Assembly (NCBI GenBank): GCA_014332815.1
Contig: JACSZT010000009.1
Coordinates: 1-54,155 of the forward strand
Reading direction: 5' to 3'
Source of the DNA: Weissella confusa
GTDB taxonomy: Bacteria > Bacillota > Bacilli > Lactobacillales > Lactobacillaceae
DNA: 54,155 nt
Positions 33,265-46,000 of the stretch are shown piece after piece. Under the pieces are notes generated by a model, which was not told the origin of the DNA, ran no database searches, and was given only the letters and a program-made list of their open reading frames with translations. A program made the position numbers and the translations under genes. Positions within the stretch are counted from its first letter, which is position 1; the number at the start of each line of letters is the position of its first letter.

Positions 33265-34848
33265 CAACTCGAACAGCTGCACTACCTGGAACAGGTATTT
33301 TGACAGTACAGGGGAGTATTTTGAAATCCTGGGCAGTGCACCTACGACTGGCCCGACCGTTTACCAATCGGGTAACCGGACAAGTCATTTCACCGCAATT
33401 GATTGCGAATCAACAAAGCATAACGGAATCGTTTCAAGAGATATTGAGTGGTCAAGAGGCAACTGAAGAATTTTCAATCCAATCATTACGCGTGAAAGGA
33501 CGTGGCAACGGACAAACCGTGAGTGATTTGCCATACGCTGCTTCAACTTGGTTGGACAGCTTAAATAAGCTAACGGCCCGACCGCTACAAATTGAACGGC
33601 CGATGACGCTGGCGATGACACCAGTCTCATTTGGCAGTGTGTCAAAGTCATACGGTCAGTAAGATGGCCGATTATTCGTCCGAGGTCGTACCACCACTGC
33701 TTTGATTGAATTTTGCCAGCCAACGGTATTTAAAATCGTTGCACCAGCTGAATTGGAGCTGGTCAATACGCAGGAGAGGGGACTTGTGTATCGACGAAAT
33801 CGTGGCACTTTTGAACTACAACAGCTTATCGCACACAGCACAACGCCTAATTCAGATGGCTTTGATCAAGTCGTTCTGCAAGATGGGTCGCGAGTGGATA
33901 TTGCGAGCGTCCAGCCAGCCTTATTCTGGCAGAAAACGGATGCCGCAATGGTGACAGTTGAATCAGGTGGCCAATTACAATTGACCGGGTTGCAACAACA
34001 AGCCGTCGTTTATAAAGATCAAAACGGTGTGAGCGGTGGCGGATTACAGGTGAAACACGGATCGCACGGTGACATGATTACCGCACCAAATATTCAGGTT
34101 GGGCCAGATGGATTTGTAGAAGCCTTTGGTCAAACTGGCGGTCACGTTTTTGCAACGGATAACGGTGGCCAGTTGACAATTGCAACGGGTGGTCACGTTT
34201 CGATTTCCGTATTACAGCAAAGCGATGGCCCAATAGTAAGTCCAATTGACATGGAGCAACCGGTTAGTCTGACCAGTTCGGGAGAGATTAAATTAACGGG
34301 GGAATTGTGGTTGTCAGGTGCCGACGAAGCACCTTTAATTAACGCACGGCGGGTCCAGACATTGCCCGACAGTAATGTGTCCATGAGCCCTGGCTATCAG
34401 GGCCGCATGTTAGTGGCTGACGAAGTCATTATCAATGGTCAATTAGTATTATATGATTTGTACGCTTCTGAGCATCGGGTGGAAACGATGCGTGAATTCG
34501 AGCAAGCTTGGCATTTAGACGAACCGGATCAAACAATTCGGTTGGAAGCGGATATTGTTGACGACATTGCGACAGGATTAGCACCACGGACACAAGATGT
34601 CACATTGATTGGCGATGGTTATGAATTAGCATTTGCACCTGAACAGAACGTTAGTATTTTCAGTACCTTACAAAGAAAAAGTAGATTTTTTTGAAAAAAA
34701 CAGAAAAAAACGACGTGGTGAAGTTTGTTGCCATTCGATAAAGTTAAGCACGTAAACGATTCCTATTTGTTGAACGGGAGGAGTGAGATGAGAATTGGAA
34801 GACTGATTTTCGGCGTTATGCTGGGTGTCATAAGTATGTGGTTTAGTA
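33067..34848 (+). CDS. WxL domain surface protein, long, with N-terminal beta-repeat domain
   Basis: Start ATG 34788 with GGGAGGAG ribosome site; units 34453-34650 down to 33265-33462; stop TAG 33168-33170; 1551 nt, 516 residues. Signal peptide (LIFGVMLGVISMWFS), a right-handed-helix-like repeat domain (GGHVFATDNGGQLTIATGGHV), then a divergent WxL domain: PVSFGSVS, LKSWAVHLRL and C-terminal GDYEAELEIKLVAGP, where neither motif is a strict W-x-L. First gene of the WxL operon, behind the Mga-type regulator. The assignment rests on the C-terminal pattern and the neighbours. Confidence 0.82.
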
Positions 34849-36432
34849 TTAACGTGATTGTGGCACATGAATTTCGTCCAGATACCGATTTTTACATATC
34901 AGATGTTGAAATTTCGCAATTTGGTGTAACACCAGGCTTCATTTGGACGCGCTATCCGGATGAAACGATGTTTGCACAGTTCATTGAGCAAGCCGTATTG
35001 CTTACAAAAGACAGATTTAAAGGTCAGTGATTATTCACTGGCCTTTTGCTACATCATCTTGCTGAGAAAATAGGGTTTGACGAGCAGGTGCTGGTTAATT
35101 CATTATTTGAAGAGTACTTAGATGCTATGATTCGCAATTTATCAAAGCACGCCATCTTACCGGCGGTTGTCGTCGTGATTGATATGACAAATTTACCGGC
35201 ACTTGAAGAATTGATTCAAGACCGGCTGAAACGATCACCAATGCTTAAAACGATTGTTAAGACGGAGTATCAAGCGCTATTTAGTCAGGAACTTTCGGAA
35301 CGCATTCTGAATCGTGTGACATCGCAACTATCAGCAACTAACATGCGTACAGCGTACTTTAGTGTTTACGGTTACCGACCAACGCCTGATTTAGAAATCG
35401 CGCACCGTGATTTTCCGATTCATACGGCGTTTGTGTTGCGGAATTCGGCAAAGTGGGATGCTGAACATCAGGCAACCCGCGCTGGACTAATTGAGTTAAT
35501 GGGTTCATTTGTGTCTTTGCCTAAAGCTGTTGTGGAACGTGAAGCTGATTTTGCCATCGCTAGTCTGTACTCTACGGGGTTCGCTTCGAGTGTACCGGTC
35601 TCGCTGTTGACTGAAGTGGCTCAGAAAAAATTGGCCCGGCATGGTAATCATGAGATTCCATTTCCGCCTGAAATGCGCGAACGAACGGAACAAGCCGTAC
35701 TAGCAATTGCAAATCTATTTAATATTCCATTGCGCGAGACGACGAAGCAGGCAATGCGAATGCAATTTACGATTTGGTATTACCGTCTCATTAATGATCA
35801 TCATCTTTTACCGGAAGAAATCCCGACATTATTAACGATCATTTTTACCGGGACGTTTGAATCCTATGAACAATTTGCAGAAACGTTCCATACCAGTGTA
35901 CCGATTGCGCGAACTGCCAAAAGTAAAATTGCTACGGTGCTGAAACAAGCCAATATAAAATTGACCTTGCATAATGGCCTGGTTAGAAACGAAACGACCA
36001 TTCGCATCTTTTTCTTTGGCTTAATGCGTCAAGCGCGCTGGTCACGTTATCGCACATTGTCGACAATTACGATGTTGCTTGATGATTTAGAGACATATTT
36101 TCCAAATGAACCAACAGCGTATGCGTATGATGAAAAACAAAAAGCAGTCACGGTAAATCGTGCTGTATTGGTGGATGTCAAAACAGTTGCGTTTGATTAT
36201 CGGCAAAAGTCAGTTATCTGGCAGTTACTGGGCCGACTTTTCTTCAAAAAGTGTCTCCCCTTGCACTAAATTCGTGTGTTCCGTACACTAAAGTCAACGA
36301 TTGGGGGCGTGGGGATGGATGAATTAGCGTGGGTGTTAGAAAAGAAAGAACAAGACAAATTAACGTTGCTGAACTATTTAACGACGCGATCAGATAGTTT
36401 TTTTCCAATTAAACGTATTCTGACTTCGTTAG
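34849..36432 (+). CDS. Mga-type transcriptional regulator
   Basis: Start ATG 36315 after GGGGGCGTGGGG; units 36037-36234 down to 35047-35244; stop TGA 35028-35030; 1686 nt, 561 residues. N-terminal helix-turn-helix region, then the Mga domain with SVPIARTAKSKIATVLKQAN and RNETTIRIFFFGLMRQARW, a PRD-like helical middle (AVLAIANLFNIPL), and an EIIB-like end. In streptococci such proteins activate surface and virulence genes in response to sugar state. Its place next to the WxL operon and adhesins suggests it controls them (inference). Usual length about 500. Confidence 0.85.
35018..35047 (+). terminator. Terminator of the Mga-type regulator
   Basis: AAAGGTCAGTGA / TCACTGGCCTTT hairpin overlapping the stop codon, with the T run crossing the seam at 35046. 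Confidence 0.8.
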
Positions 36433-36465
36433 GAAATTGTTTGATGATTACTTCGCTAGAAGTAA

Positions 36466-36537
36466 TAGCCCATCAGGGAGTCGAACCCTGGATGCCGGTG
36501 TGAAAAACCGGAGTCTTAACCGCTTGACCAATGGGCC
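36466..36537 (-). tRNA. tRNA-Glu (UUC), copy 1
   Basis: Read on the minus strand: GGCCCAT acceptor, anticodon loop TTTTCAC with TTC in positions 34-36, GGTTCGACTCC T arm, ATGGGCT closing strand with A as discriminator. 72 nt, wholly inside unit 36433-36630. A G1-U72 wobble closes the acceptor stem. Confidence 0.95.
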
Positions 36538-36580
36538 ATGAAACTTTGTTAATTGCTTACCGCTCTTAACAACAGATAAT

Positions 36581-36609
36581 AATATACCAGATGGATATTT
36601 ATCATGCAA
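36581..36609 (-). promoter_or_regulatory. Promoter of the tRNA cluster
   Basis: On the minus strand TTGCAT (36609-36604), 17-nt spacer, TATATT (36586-36581), upstream of tRNA-Glu copy 1, inside one unit. Confidence 0.65.
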
Positions 36610-36648
36610 CACCTAATTTCAAAAAAAGTAACTGGATGTCTAACATGA

Positions 36649-36720
36649 TAGCCCATCAGGGAGTCGAACCCTGGATGCCGGTGTGAAAAACCGGAGTCTT
36701 AACCGCTTGACCAATGGGCC
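36649..36720 (-). tRNA. tRNA-Glu (UUC), copy 2
   Basis: Same sequence as copy 1 over its 72 nt as far as I can read it; inside unit 36631-36828. In restored order on the transcribed strand it is third in the cluster: Glu-1, Glu-3, Glu-2, Ser. Confidence 0.95.
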
Positions 36721-36754
36721 ATGAAAATGTTGAATGCCTAATCGACAAAGGCAA

Positions 36755-36826
36755 TAGCTCATCAGGGAGTCGAACCCTGGATGCCGGTGTGAAAAACCGG
36801 AGTCTTAACCGCTTGACCAATGAGCC
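36755..36826 (-). tRNA. tRNA-Glu (UUC), copy 3 with compensated acceptor stem
   Basis: 72 nt on the minus strand. Acceptor strands are GGCTCAT / ATGAGCT instead of GGCCCAT / ATGGGCT: the C4-G69 pair is changed to U4-A69 on both sides, so pairing is kept. Anticodon TTC. Confidence 0.95.
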
Positions 36827-36859
36827 ATAGTACGTTCTACAATGTACTACTTAAAGAGA

Positions 36860-36948
36860 AGGAGCCAACGGGATTTGAACCCGTGCGCCGGCTCAACACC
36901 GGTTCGGCGGATTTCGAGTCCGCTGCATTACCACTCTGCCATAGCTCC
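36860..36948 (-). tRNA. tRNA-Ser (CGA)
   Basis: 89 nt on the minus strand: GGAGCTA acceptor with TTGGCTCC, anticodon stem GCGGA / TCCGC with loop CTCGAAA (anticodon CGA), long class II variable arm, GGTTCAAATCC T arm. Inside unit 36829-37026. Confidence 0.94.
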
Positions 36949-37026
36949 ATAACAATATTTAATATTATAAACATGATTATTGATTGTTTCAAGGTGATTA
37001 AATGAAACAAAAAAGACACCCAGCAA

Positions 37027-40000
37027 AGGCGTTTTGCCTTACACGGGTTACCATGACGATTGGTATTTGATGGCACTCGGAATCTTCATGTTCTCGGCAA
37101 ACTTGTTGTTTGTAGCAACAAAGCGCCGCAAGAAGGATGAAGAAGTAGAGTAGGAAATAAAAAAAGAGGCTTTGAGACGAATTTGTCTCAAAGCCTCTTT
37201 TGATGTGTCGCAAAATAAAAAAGGGTCAAACGACAGTGCAACCGACTTAACGGCGGATATTTTGAAGGCGATGCAGGAATTGCAAGATGCTGTACAGTCA
37301 GCTGAAAGTCGGGCAGCAGTAGTGGTGCAACCGACGTCATCTGTACCACCAGTTAATGGTGTACTTGCATACACAGCAAATCCAACAACTCGTTTGTTGG
37401 CTGGTAGCACGGTAACACGATGTGATCCATCAGCAACGAGGGACCAAATCCAGCAAGCGATGGACGACTTGCAGAATGCGACGGCGACGGCTAAGACTGA
37501 ACGTGAAGCGGCTAATCAATCAGCCCATGATGCGATTGCCGCGGCTAACCAGTCGGCAGTATCTGGTGACCCAGCCGTACAAGAAGCGTTGGCAAAGTTG
37601 CAAGCAATCATGTTGGCAGTAGCTGCCCAAGACAGCGCATCTGATTTGACGGCCGATATCGCGTCTGCCATGACCGCATTGCAAAACGCGATGCAAGATG
37701 CGAATAACGCTTTGGATGCCTTGCGTCAAGATGCTTCGGATTTGATTTCCCAAGCTAAGCCGGTTTCACATGAGGCTGATGTCGCGCCAAAGGTAGCGGC
37801 TTTGCAAAAGTTGTTGGGGGATGACCCAAATGCCATCACAACGGCGATTGAAAATGCAACGGCTGCATTGCAGGCTGCCCTTCAAAAGGATGGGGCTAGT
37901 CGTCAGTCAACGAACACGGCTGCCGATAAGCTTGTGGCTGAGGCAAAGAATCCAGCGATTGCCAATAATGAAGCAGTTGCGCAAGCGATGCAACATTTGC
38001 AGGCGGTGCAAGCAGAACAGGCAGCAGCTGATAATCCAAATAGTTTGACAGCTGATATTAATGCGGCAACGAAGGCGTTGGCTGATGCGATTAAGGCAGC
38101 CGAGGCTAATCGTAATGCGGCTCGTGATGCTGCAAGCAGTTTGCTGGGTAAGACGGCGCCGTTGTCGAATGAGGCAGCGGTAGGTACGGCTAAGGTTGCC
38201 TTGCAAAAGTTACTTTTGTTGGCTAACCCAACATCAACGGCAGCTCAGATTGCAGATGCCACCCAAGCAGTTCGTAATGCGGTGAGCCAGGCGCAACCAG
38301 ACCGTGATGCTGCGAACACGGCAGCTGATGATGCGATTGCGCAAGTACCAAGCGATTTGGCGGATGAGCCGTCAGTTAGTGCTGCGGTTGCTAATTTGAA
38401 AAAGATTCAAGTGATGTCAACGGCAGCAACCGATACGGCAGATGCCTTATCACAAGATATTTTGGATGCTATCCAAACCTTGGCTGATGCGCGTGATGTG
38501 GCGGCTGCAAAGCAAGACACTGCCCGTCAAGACGCTGCTGATGCGTTAGCACAAACGGCACCGCTTTCAAATGAAAAGCCGGTGGCTGATGCAGTGCGTG
38601 AGTTGAAGAATGCAGTGCTCGCAAATCCTGATGCAACAGCATCGGAAATTGCAGCAGCTACCGCAGCTCTTAATACGGCGGCGACAGCTGATAAGAGCGA
38701 CCGTGATGATGCGAATGCAGCCGGAACACAAGCGATTGCTGATGCCCAGGGCTCTGATCAAGTGAACGAACCAGCGGTGAAGTCAGCATTGCAAGAGTTG
38801 CAATTAGTAGTGATGTCAGATGCAGCTAATGATTCACCGGATGCGCTAACAGCCGATATCGATGCTGCTCGTAAGGCACTTGATAATGCCTTGGCAACGG
38901 CTCAAGCTGCTCAAGAGCAAGCCCGCAAGGATGCAGCATCTGCAGTTGCGCAAGCTAGTCCGGTTTCACACGAGTTGGCCACTGCACAGGCGATTAATGC
39001 GTTAATTGAAAAGGTGTTAGCAAACGACACCGCAACAGCTCAGGAGATTACGGACGCGACGCAAAAGTTGTTGAATGAGACGGCGGATGCGAAGGCTGAC
39101 CGTTCATCTGCTGAAACGGATGCGCAAAATACAATCACCAAGGCGATGAACAGTGAACAAAGTGAAGAGCCGGCCGTGCAGGAAGCAATTGATCATTTGA
39201 ACCAAGAAATGCAGGCAGAAGCAGCGACCGATTCATCGGCTGCTTTGACGGCCGATATCGCCGAGAAGTTGGCAGAATTGAAAACAGCCGTTAATCAGGC
39301 AGCAACTGCTCAAGAGGCGGCCAAAGATAAGGCAAACGAAGCGCTTAATGATTTGCAACCAGTATCCAATGAACCAGGTGTTGAAACAGCGAAGGCTGCG
39401 CTGTTAGATAAGTTGTTGGCTGATCCAGCAGCTTCAACCCAAGACGTTCAGAATGCAACCAAGGCTTTGACTGAGGCAACGACGGCTGAGAAGGATAAGC
39501 GTGATGCGATTAATACCGAAGCTGACAGCTATATCACGGATGTGCAAAATTCGGCACAAGCTAGTGAGCCAACGGTTGTGAGTGCTTTGAATGCCTTGCG
39601 GCAAGATTTGCAGGCTAAGGCGGCGACTGATGATGCCGATGCCTTGACGGCCGATATCGAACAAGCGATTGCTGATTTGGCGACTGCGCAAGAAACAGCG
39701 GCAGGTAACCAAGAAACGGCGCGTGATGCGGCTAAGGCGGCGATTGCCGAAACTGAGCCGGTGTCATATGAAGATACTGTTTCTACGGCGCGCAAGGAAA
39801 TTTGCAAACTGTTTTGGCAAATGAGAATGCAACGACCGCTGAAATTCAGGAGGCAACGCAAGCAGTAACGGCTGCGTCTAAGGCTGATAAGACCGACCGT
39901 GATGCCATGGATACAAAGGCTAATGATGCTGTGACAGCTGCGCAAACGGGAAACCAAGCAACTGAACCAGGTGTCATTGATGCGTTTTAAGAATTGCTGC

Positions 40001-43000
40001 AAGACCTAGTTGACCAGGCGAAGACCAACACGGAAGACGCGTTGACGGCTGATATTCGTGATGCGATTAAGAATTTGCAGGATGCTATCAGTCAGGCGGC
40101 ATCTGATCAGGATGACGCACGTGATGCTGCCCAAGATGCGATTACAGCCGCAGCGCCAGTATCAAATGAAGCGGCCACCAAGGCAGCTTTGGACGATGCC
40201 CTGAATGATTTGTTGGCTAATGAAACAGCAACGGCTGATCAAATTAATGACGCAACCGCAGCATTGACGTCGGCTGTTAACACTGCAACCACGCAGCGTA
40301 CATCAGCTAACGATGATGCAGCGACCGCCATTTCACAGGCACAGAGTTCAAATCAATCTGAAGAGCCAACTGTTCAAGCAGCCGAAAAGGCAAAGTTGCA
40401 AGATTTGTTGGACAAGGCAGCCACTGGGGATGCTGATGCCTTGACGGCTGATATTGAACAAGCGACGCAAGATTTGGCTGATGCGGTGGCAGCGGCTGGT
40501 GGTGCGCAAGATGCGGCACGTACAGCGGCTGATGAAGCGTTGACCAAGACGGCGCCAGTGACTTACGAGCCAAATTTGCAAGAGAAGATAAAGGATAATT
40601 TGCAAGATGTTTTGGATAATGCAGAAAGCACACCACAAGAAATTGTTGATGCGACAAATGCTTATAACGAGGCAGTCGCTGATGCAAAAACTGCGCGTGA
40701 TGACGCCACCAAGGCAGCTGAAGATCAAATTACAACGACGAATAATTCAAATCAAGTGAACGATGCGTCGGTAATTGATGCGAAGAAGGATAGTCAAGAT
40801 GATGCCGTTAAACAAGCGGTGGCTGATTTAACGGCTGTGCAGGATGCGGCCGCAAATGACGACGCAACAACGGCCGATATTGAACAAGCAGTTCAAAAGG
40901 TTGTTGATGCCGTGAAGGATGCAGCCCAAACCGCACTGGATCAAGATGCATCTCCGGTTCAAAATGAATCAACTGTTAGTCGTGCAGTTGATACGGCACC
41001 GGTTTCGCAAGAAGACGCTGTTATGCAAGCACAATCTGATTTGGATGATGTGTTGGATAATCCTGATGCAACAACGGCCGAGGTGGATGCAGCCAAGCAA
41101 GCCCTTGAAGACGCCGTTGCGCAAGCCAAGTCTGACCGTACGGATGCGAATACGACAGCCGATGATACCAAGACACAAGTGGCGGAGGCGAAGGATGCTG
41201 CCCAGGCGGCATCAACGTCAGATGAAACCCAAGCCGTAGCTGATGATCCAGGTGTTGTTGAGGCACAACAAGCTTTGCAAGATGCTATTGATAATGCCGA
41301 TGCTGATACGGGCACAACCCAAGCGATTACTGATGCCACGGCTGCCCTTGAAAATGCAGTCGCCCGTGCGGAAGCTGGTTCAGCAACGGGTAATACCACC
41401 ACTAAGACAGTGATGTTGACGGTGGTTGATACGGCGCCAGTCTCACAAGAAGCTGATGTGCAAACGGCACAGAAGAACTTGGATGATTTGGTGAGTGATC
41501 CGAATGCGAGTGATGCAGACGTTGCAACAGCTAAGGAAACGCTTGAACAGGCTGTCCAGGATGCGCAAACGCAACGTGAAACGACGACTAAGACAGAACT
41601 GGTTTCCTCAAAGGATGGTTTGCCAGCTGATGAAGCGGCCTTCTTGTCAGCAGTTGGTTATGCGACAACGGATAACCAACAATACGGTGACTCAACGGTT
41701 TCAACCGATTACGACAGTGTGATGAACGATGTGAAGGCTGACGGCAAGGCTCGTGAAGTGACGATTACGGTTAAGGACGGCAAGAACGGACACGCGCTAG
41801 AAGGTAAGACCAACGAAGCGGTTGATTATGATGACGCATCGTTGGCAGCCGACAAGGTTATCGATGGCTATACCATTACATCTGACACGACGGATACGGC
41901 AACTAATTATGATGACGATACATCGGTTGCTCAGGATGTCACCTTCGTTTACCGTGATACGCAAGCGCCAACTGTAGCGGCTGATAATCTATCAGCAACC
42001 TACACAATTACGTATGACACGATTACTGAAGAAGCGCCAGCGACTCGGGCAATGCTCCGGGCGGCAACCGATGGCACGGTGAGTCAAGAATCAGTGGTGA
42101 CGTACGGTCCGTTGGATCAAACAGTCAATGTGACTTTTAAGGATGAAGTTGGACGTATATTGACGTCTGATACAGTCACATACACGGCTCAGAATCAAAC
42201 GGTTAAAATTTTGCAACAGTACGCAGATGGAACGACGAATGGACCAGCGTACCCACAATCTGATCCAACGTTGAATGGTAAAACTGATCAACAAGTTACA
42301 GGCACGATTACGGCGCCAACTGGTTATGAAATCGTGGATATTACCGAAGTTGATGGCGTAACGTGGGAAATTGAAGGTAAAACCGGCGAGGCGATTACAG
42401 CACCGACTGGCTATACGGATGCGGAATTAGCTAAGGATGGTTATACGTACTTAGTCAAGGGACCAGATGGGACGATTTACGACACAATGGCTGAAGCGTT
42501 GGTCGCCAATGCAACTTTCGATGATAGTAACAATGGATCAGGTAGCGATATTGAGACCCAAACCTTTGAAACGGCGTCAATTAGTGCGGACGGCACGACG
42601 GTAACGTTGACCGGTACTTACGATAATTCAAAGGATTTGGATGAAGCTGGTACAGATAGTGCCGTCCAAAATACCGCTATTACCTTGACCCAAGCAACCC
42701 AATTAGCCGAGTTTAAGGTGGTCGTACCATCGTGGGCGAAGACCGTTTCGGCTAAGCTGAACACGATCGATACTACGCCACAAAACTTGCTGGTCGTCTT
42801 GGCACCAAACAATCAAACTGCAACGGTGACTGAGGTAATGCCAACGGGCTCAAGCAGTGTGGTTGATACCCAAAATGACCGGACGGCCGATTCTTACAGT
42901 TACACCTATACAGCACCGGCAGGATATTACATTGCCAGTGATGGTGTGACACCTGCTTCGGGCGTATCGCCAACGGTGCCAGATGCCGTCCCAATCGCCG

Positions 43001-46000
43001 GGGTGACAGGTGATACAAAGTCCGGCACGATTACAGCGCCAGACGGTTACTACATTGTCTCAGTGACGGGTGATCAATATTCAGTGGTTTACACAGATGA
43101 AACCCATCAAGAGGCAACGTACTCAGTTATTTTGGATGACACTAACAACGGTAATGAGACATCGGGGTATTACTTCGTTGCTTCAGGTCAACCAAGCGGC
43201 GTCAGTGTGGCCGCAGATGGTCGCACGGCGACGTTGACGTTTAACTATGACAATACGACCAATTTAAGTGGAACGGATAGCTCGGCACAAACCTTTAATG
43301 TATTGATGGCTGAGGCAAGTCAATCTGGTGAGATTAGCTACTCATATTCAAACGCAGTTGGAGTTTCAAGTTACGACAGTACAATCAACGGTAGTGGATC
43401 AACTGATTCGAGTGCCCAAGCCTTTGAAGTCAGCTACAAGGCCGATTACCAATCAGCTAATGTGAACTTTACGACGGCTGACGGTGATAAGCCGATGCCA
43501 TCAATTGCAACCGCGGGTGTTACGAGCGGCGCTTATACGTCAACTTACACAGCGGCTGAGACATTGACGGTGACGAGTGAGTCGCCAATTTCAGCAGGTA
43601 CGGCCATTGAAACGGCTAGTGGTGTGACTGATGGCAAATTGAGTTTTGCAATGACGGATGCAAGTCTGGCGCTTTCAGGATACACGTACACCGTGACAGT
43701 CGTGAATGCGGACGGCACGCGCGATACGTACAATACGTTGTCAGCGGCGGTTTCGGCAAACATGGAGATGACGCATGGTTATACCTACACAGTAACTGTT
43801 CAAAATGCGGATGGCACGATGGTTGTCGATGCGGATGGTAATCCAGTGCACTACGCAACGTTGGCAGATGCGGTGGCTGCAAATGATTTCTTTGATGCGG
43901 TTAATACTGGTATCAAGAAGTTTATCTTGAACCCCGTCGCGTCATATCAAGAGAGATTGTATGACAATACAACGAATGCTGGGACTTCAGATGCCACACC
44001 GCAGACCTTTACGGTTGTGTATGCAGCAATTACACAAACGGCTGAAGTGGTTGTTGGTGAAACCAGCGATATTTACTCAGGCCAGGTGTTGGCTAAGGTG
44101 ACAGGTGATACTGGGGCAGCTTTGGGACTAACGTTGACCGATGCCGACTTGGCGGCCAACTTGGTGATTGGTGGCGATACTCAAATTAGCAGTGGCGTGA
44201 CACTTGATTCGGCCGCCGGTGTGACGAGTGGCCGTGTGTCATTCGCCACGACAGATTCAGCATTGGCATTGAGTGGTTATACGTACACGATTCAGACACC
44301 AAATGGCACTGTCTTTGACACGTTGTCAGCGGCTGTCGCGGGATCACAAGGTAGTTTCACGCACAACGACAGTTCTTTGAGTCGCAGTGGCTATAGCTAT
44401 GTGGTTTACATGGGTTCTGACAGTGGGACGACATACAGTACGTTGTCGGCGGCTATGGCAGCGAACAGTTTGTATAACAACACCAATACGACGGATTCAG
44501 ATGCCGATCCACAAGTGTTTACGGTCTCTTATGTGGCTAACTATCAATCAACGCTAGCTGAAGCACAAAGTGACAATACGAAGTTTGATAACACGAGCAA
44601 TGCCGGTGATTCGGATGCTGAGACACAAATGTTCTTGGTTAGCTACACGGCAATGAGTCAAGCTGCCACGATTGTTGGGGCAGCGGATTCACCGATTAGT
44701 GCGGGCATGGCCATCGAAAGTGCAGCTGGTGTCACGAGTGAGAAGATGTTCACGGTGACTTACACGGCCGACACCCAATGGGCATCATTGGCCGTGACGG
44801 ATGATTCACCAATCAACGCCGGCTCAGTGATTGGCTCATTGTCCGGTAAGACTGCTACGAACATCCCGTTTGATGGGTCAGATGCAGCGTTAGTTGTGTC
44901 AGGTTACACCTACCAGGTTCAAGGACCAAACAGTGAGTGGTATGAGACGTCAGCGGCCGGTGCCACTAGTGAAGCAATTGCGTTTGCGGATACGGCTGAC
45001 AGTGATTTGTACGTGCAAGGTTACCACTACACGGTGACGGGACCAGATGGTTCGGTTTACAGTGATTTGGCAACGGCGATTGCCGCAAATAGCTTGTATG
45101 ACAACACGACTAACACAGGCACAACGGATGCGAGCGCACAAAACTGGGGTAAGTATGCGACGAGTTCATATGCAACCCTAAGTTCAGCCCTCGCAGCTGA
45201 AAGCCACTTTGACAATACCCCGAATGGGTCAGCAACTTCAGATAGTCGCGCTCAACAATTTGTGGTGATTTACACAGCGGATTCACAAACAGCAAATATC
45301 GTTGTCGACACAACCTCACCAATTAGCGCTGGGCAAACCGTAGGATCAAGTGACACGGCTATTCAAAGCTTCTTGGTGTCATATAAGGCTGATTATCAGA
45401 CAGCTGAAGTTGTACTTGGCGAGTCAGGACCGTACGCCTCAGATTCAGTCTTTGCGACGACTTCCGGGGTCACATCAGGTTCACTTTCGTTCAGTATCAC
45501 TGACGCTGATTTGGCACTGTCAGGTTATCACTATGTGGTACCAGTGGCGTCAGGCTCGATTGCTGATTCAGCTTCAGGTCTTACGTCAGGTAGTTTGGCG
45601 TTTACGATGACCGATTCAGGACTGGCCAAGCGTGGGTACACGTACACGGTAACCGGACCGGATGGTAGTGTTTACAGTAATTTGAGCGCCGCTGTGGCAG
45701 CTAATTCGTTGTTTGATAACACGAATAATCCAGTTTCCAAGTCGGGGTACACCTACACGGTCAAGTACGGCAGTGATGCAACGGCGTACACAACGTTGTC
45801 ATCAGCGTTGGCGGCTCACAATAAGTACAACAGCAATAACACAACATCAGGCACAAGCGATGCTAATCCAGATGTCTTTACCGTGAGTTACAAGGCGGAC
45901 TCACAAACCGCTATTTTGGCTGTGACGAGCAATTCAAACACTGGTACAACGGATACGAAGGCACAGTTCTTCTACGTCTCATATGCACCGATGAGTCAGG

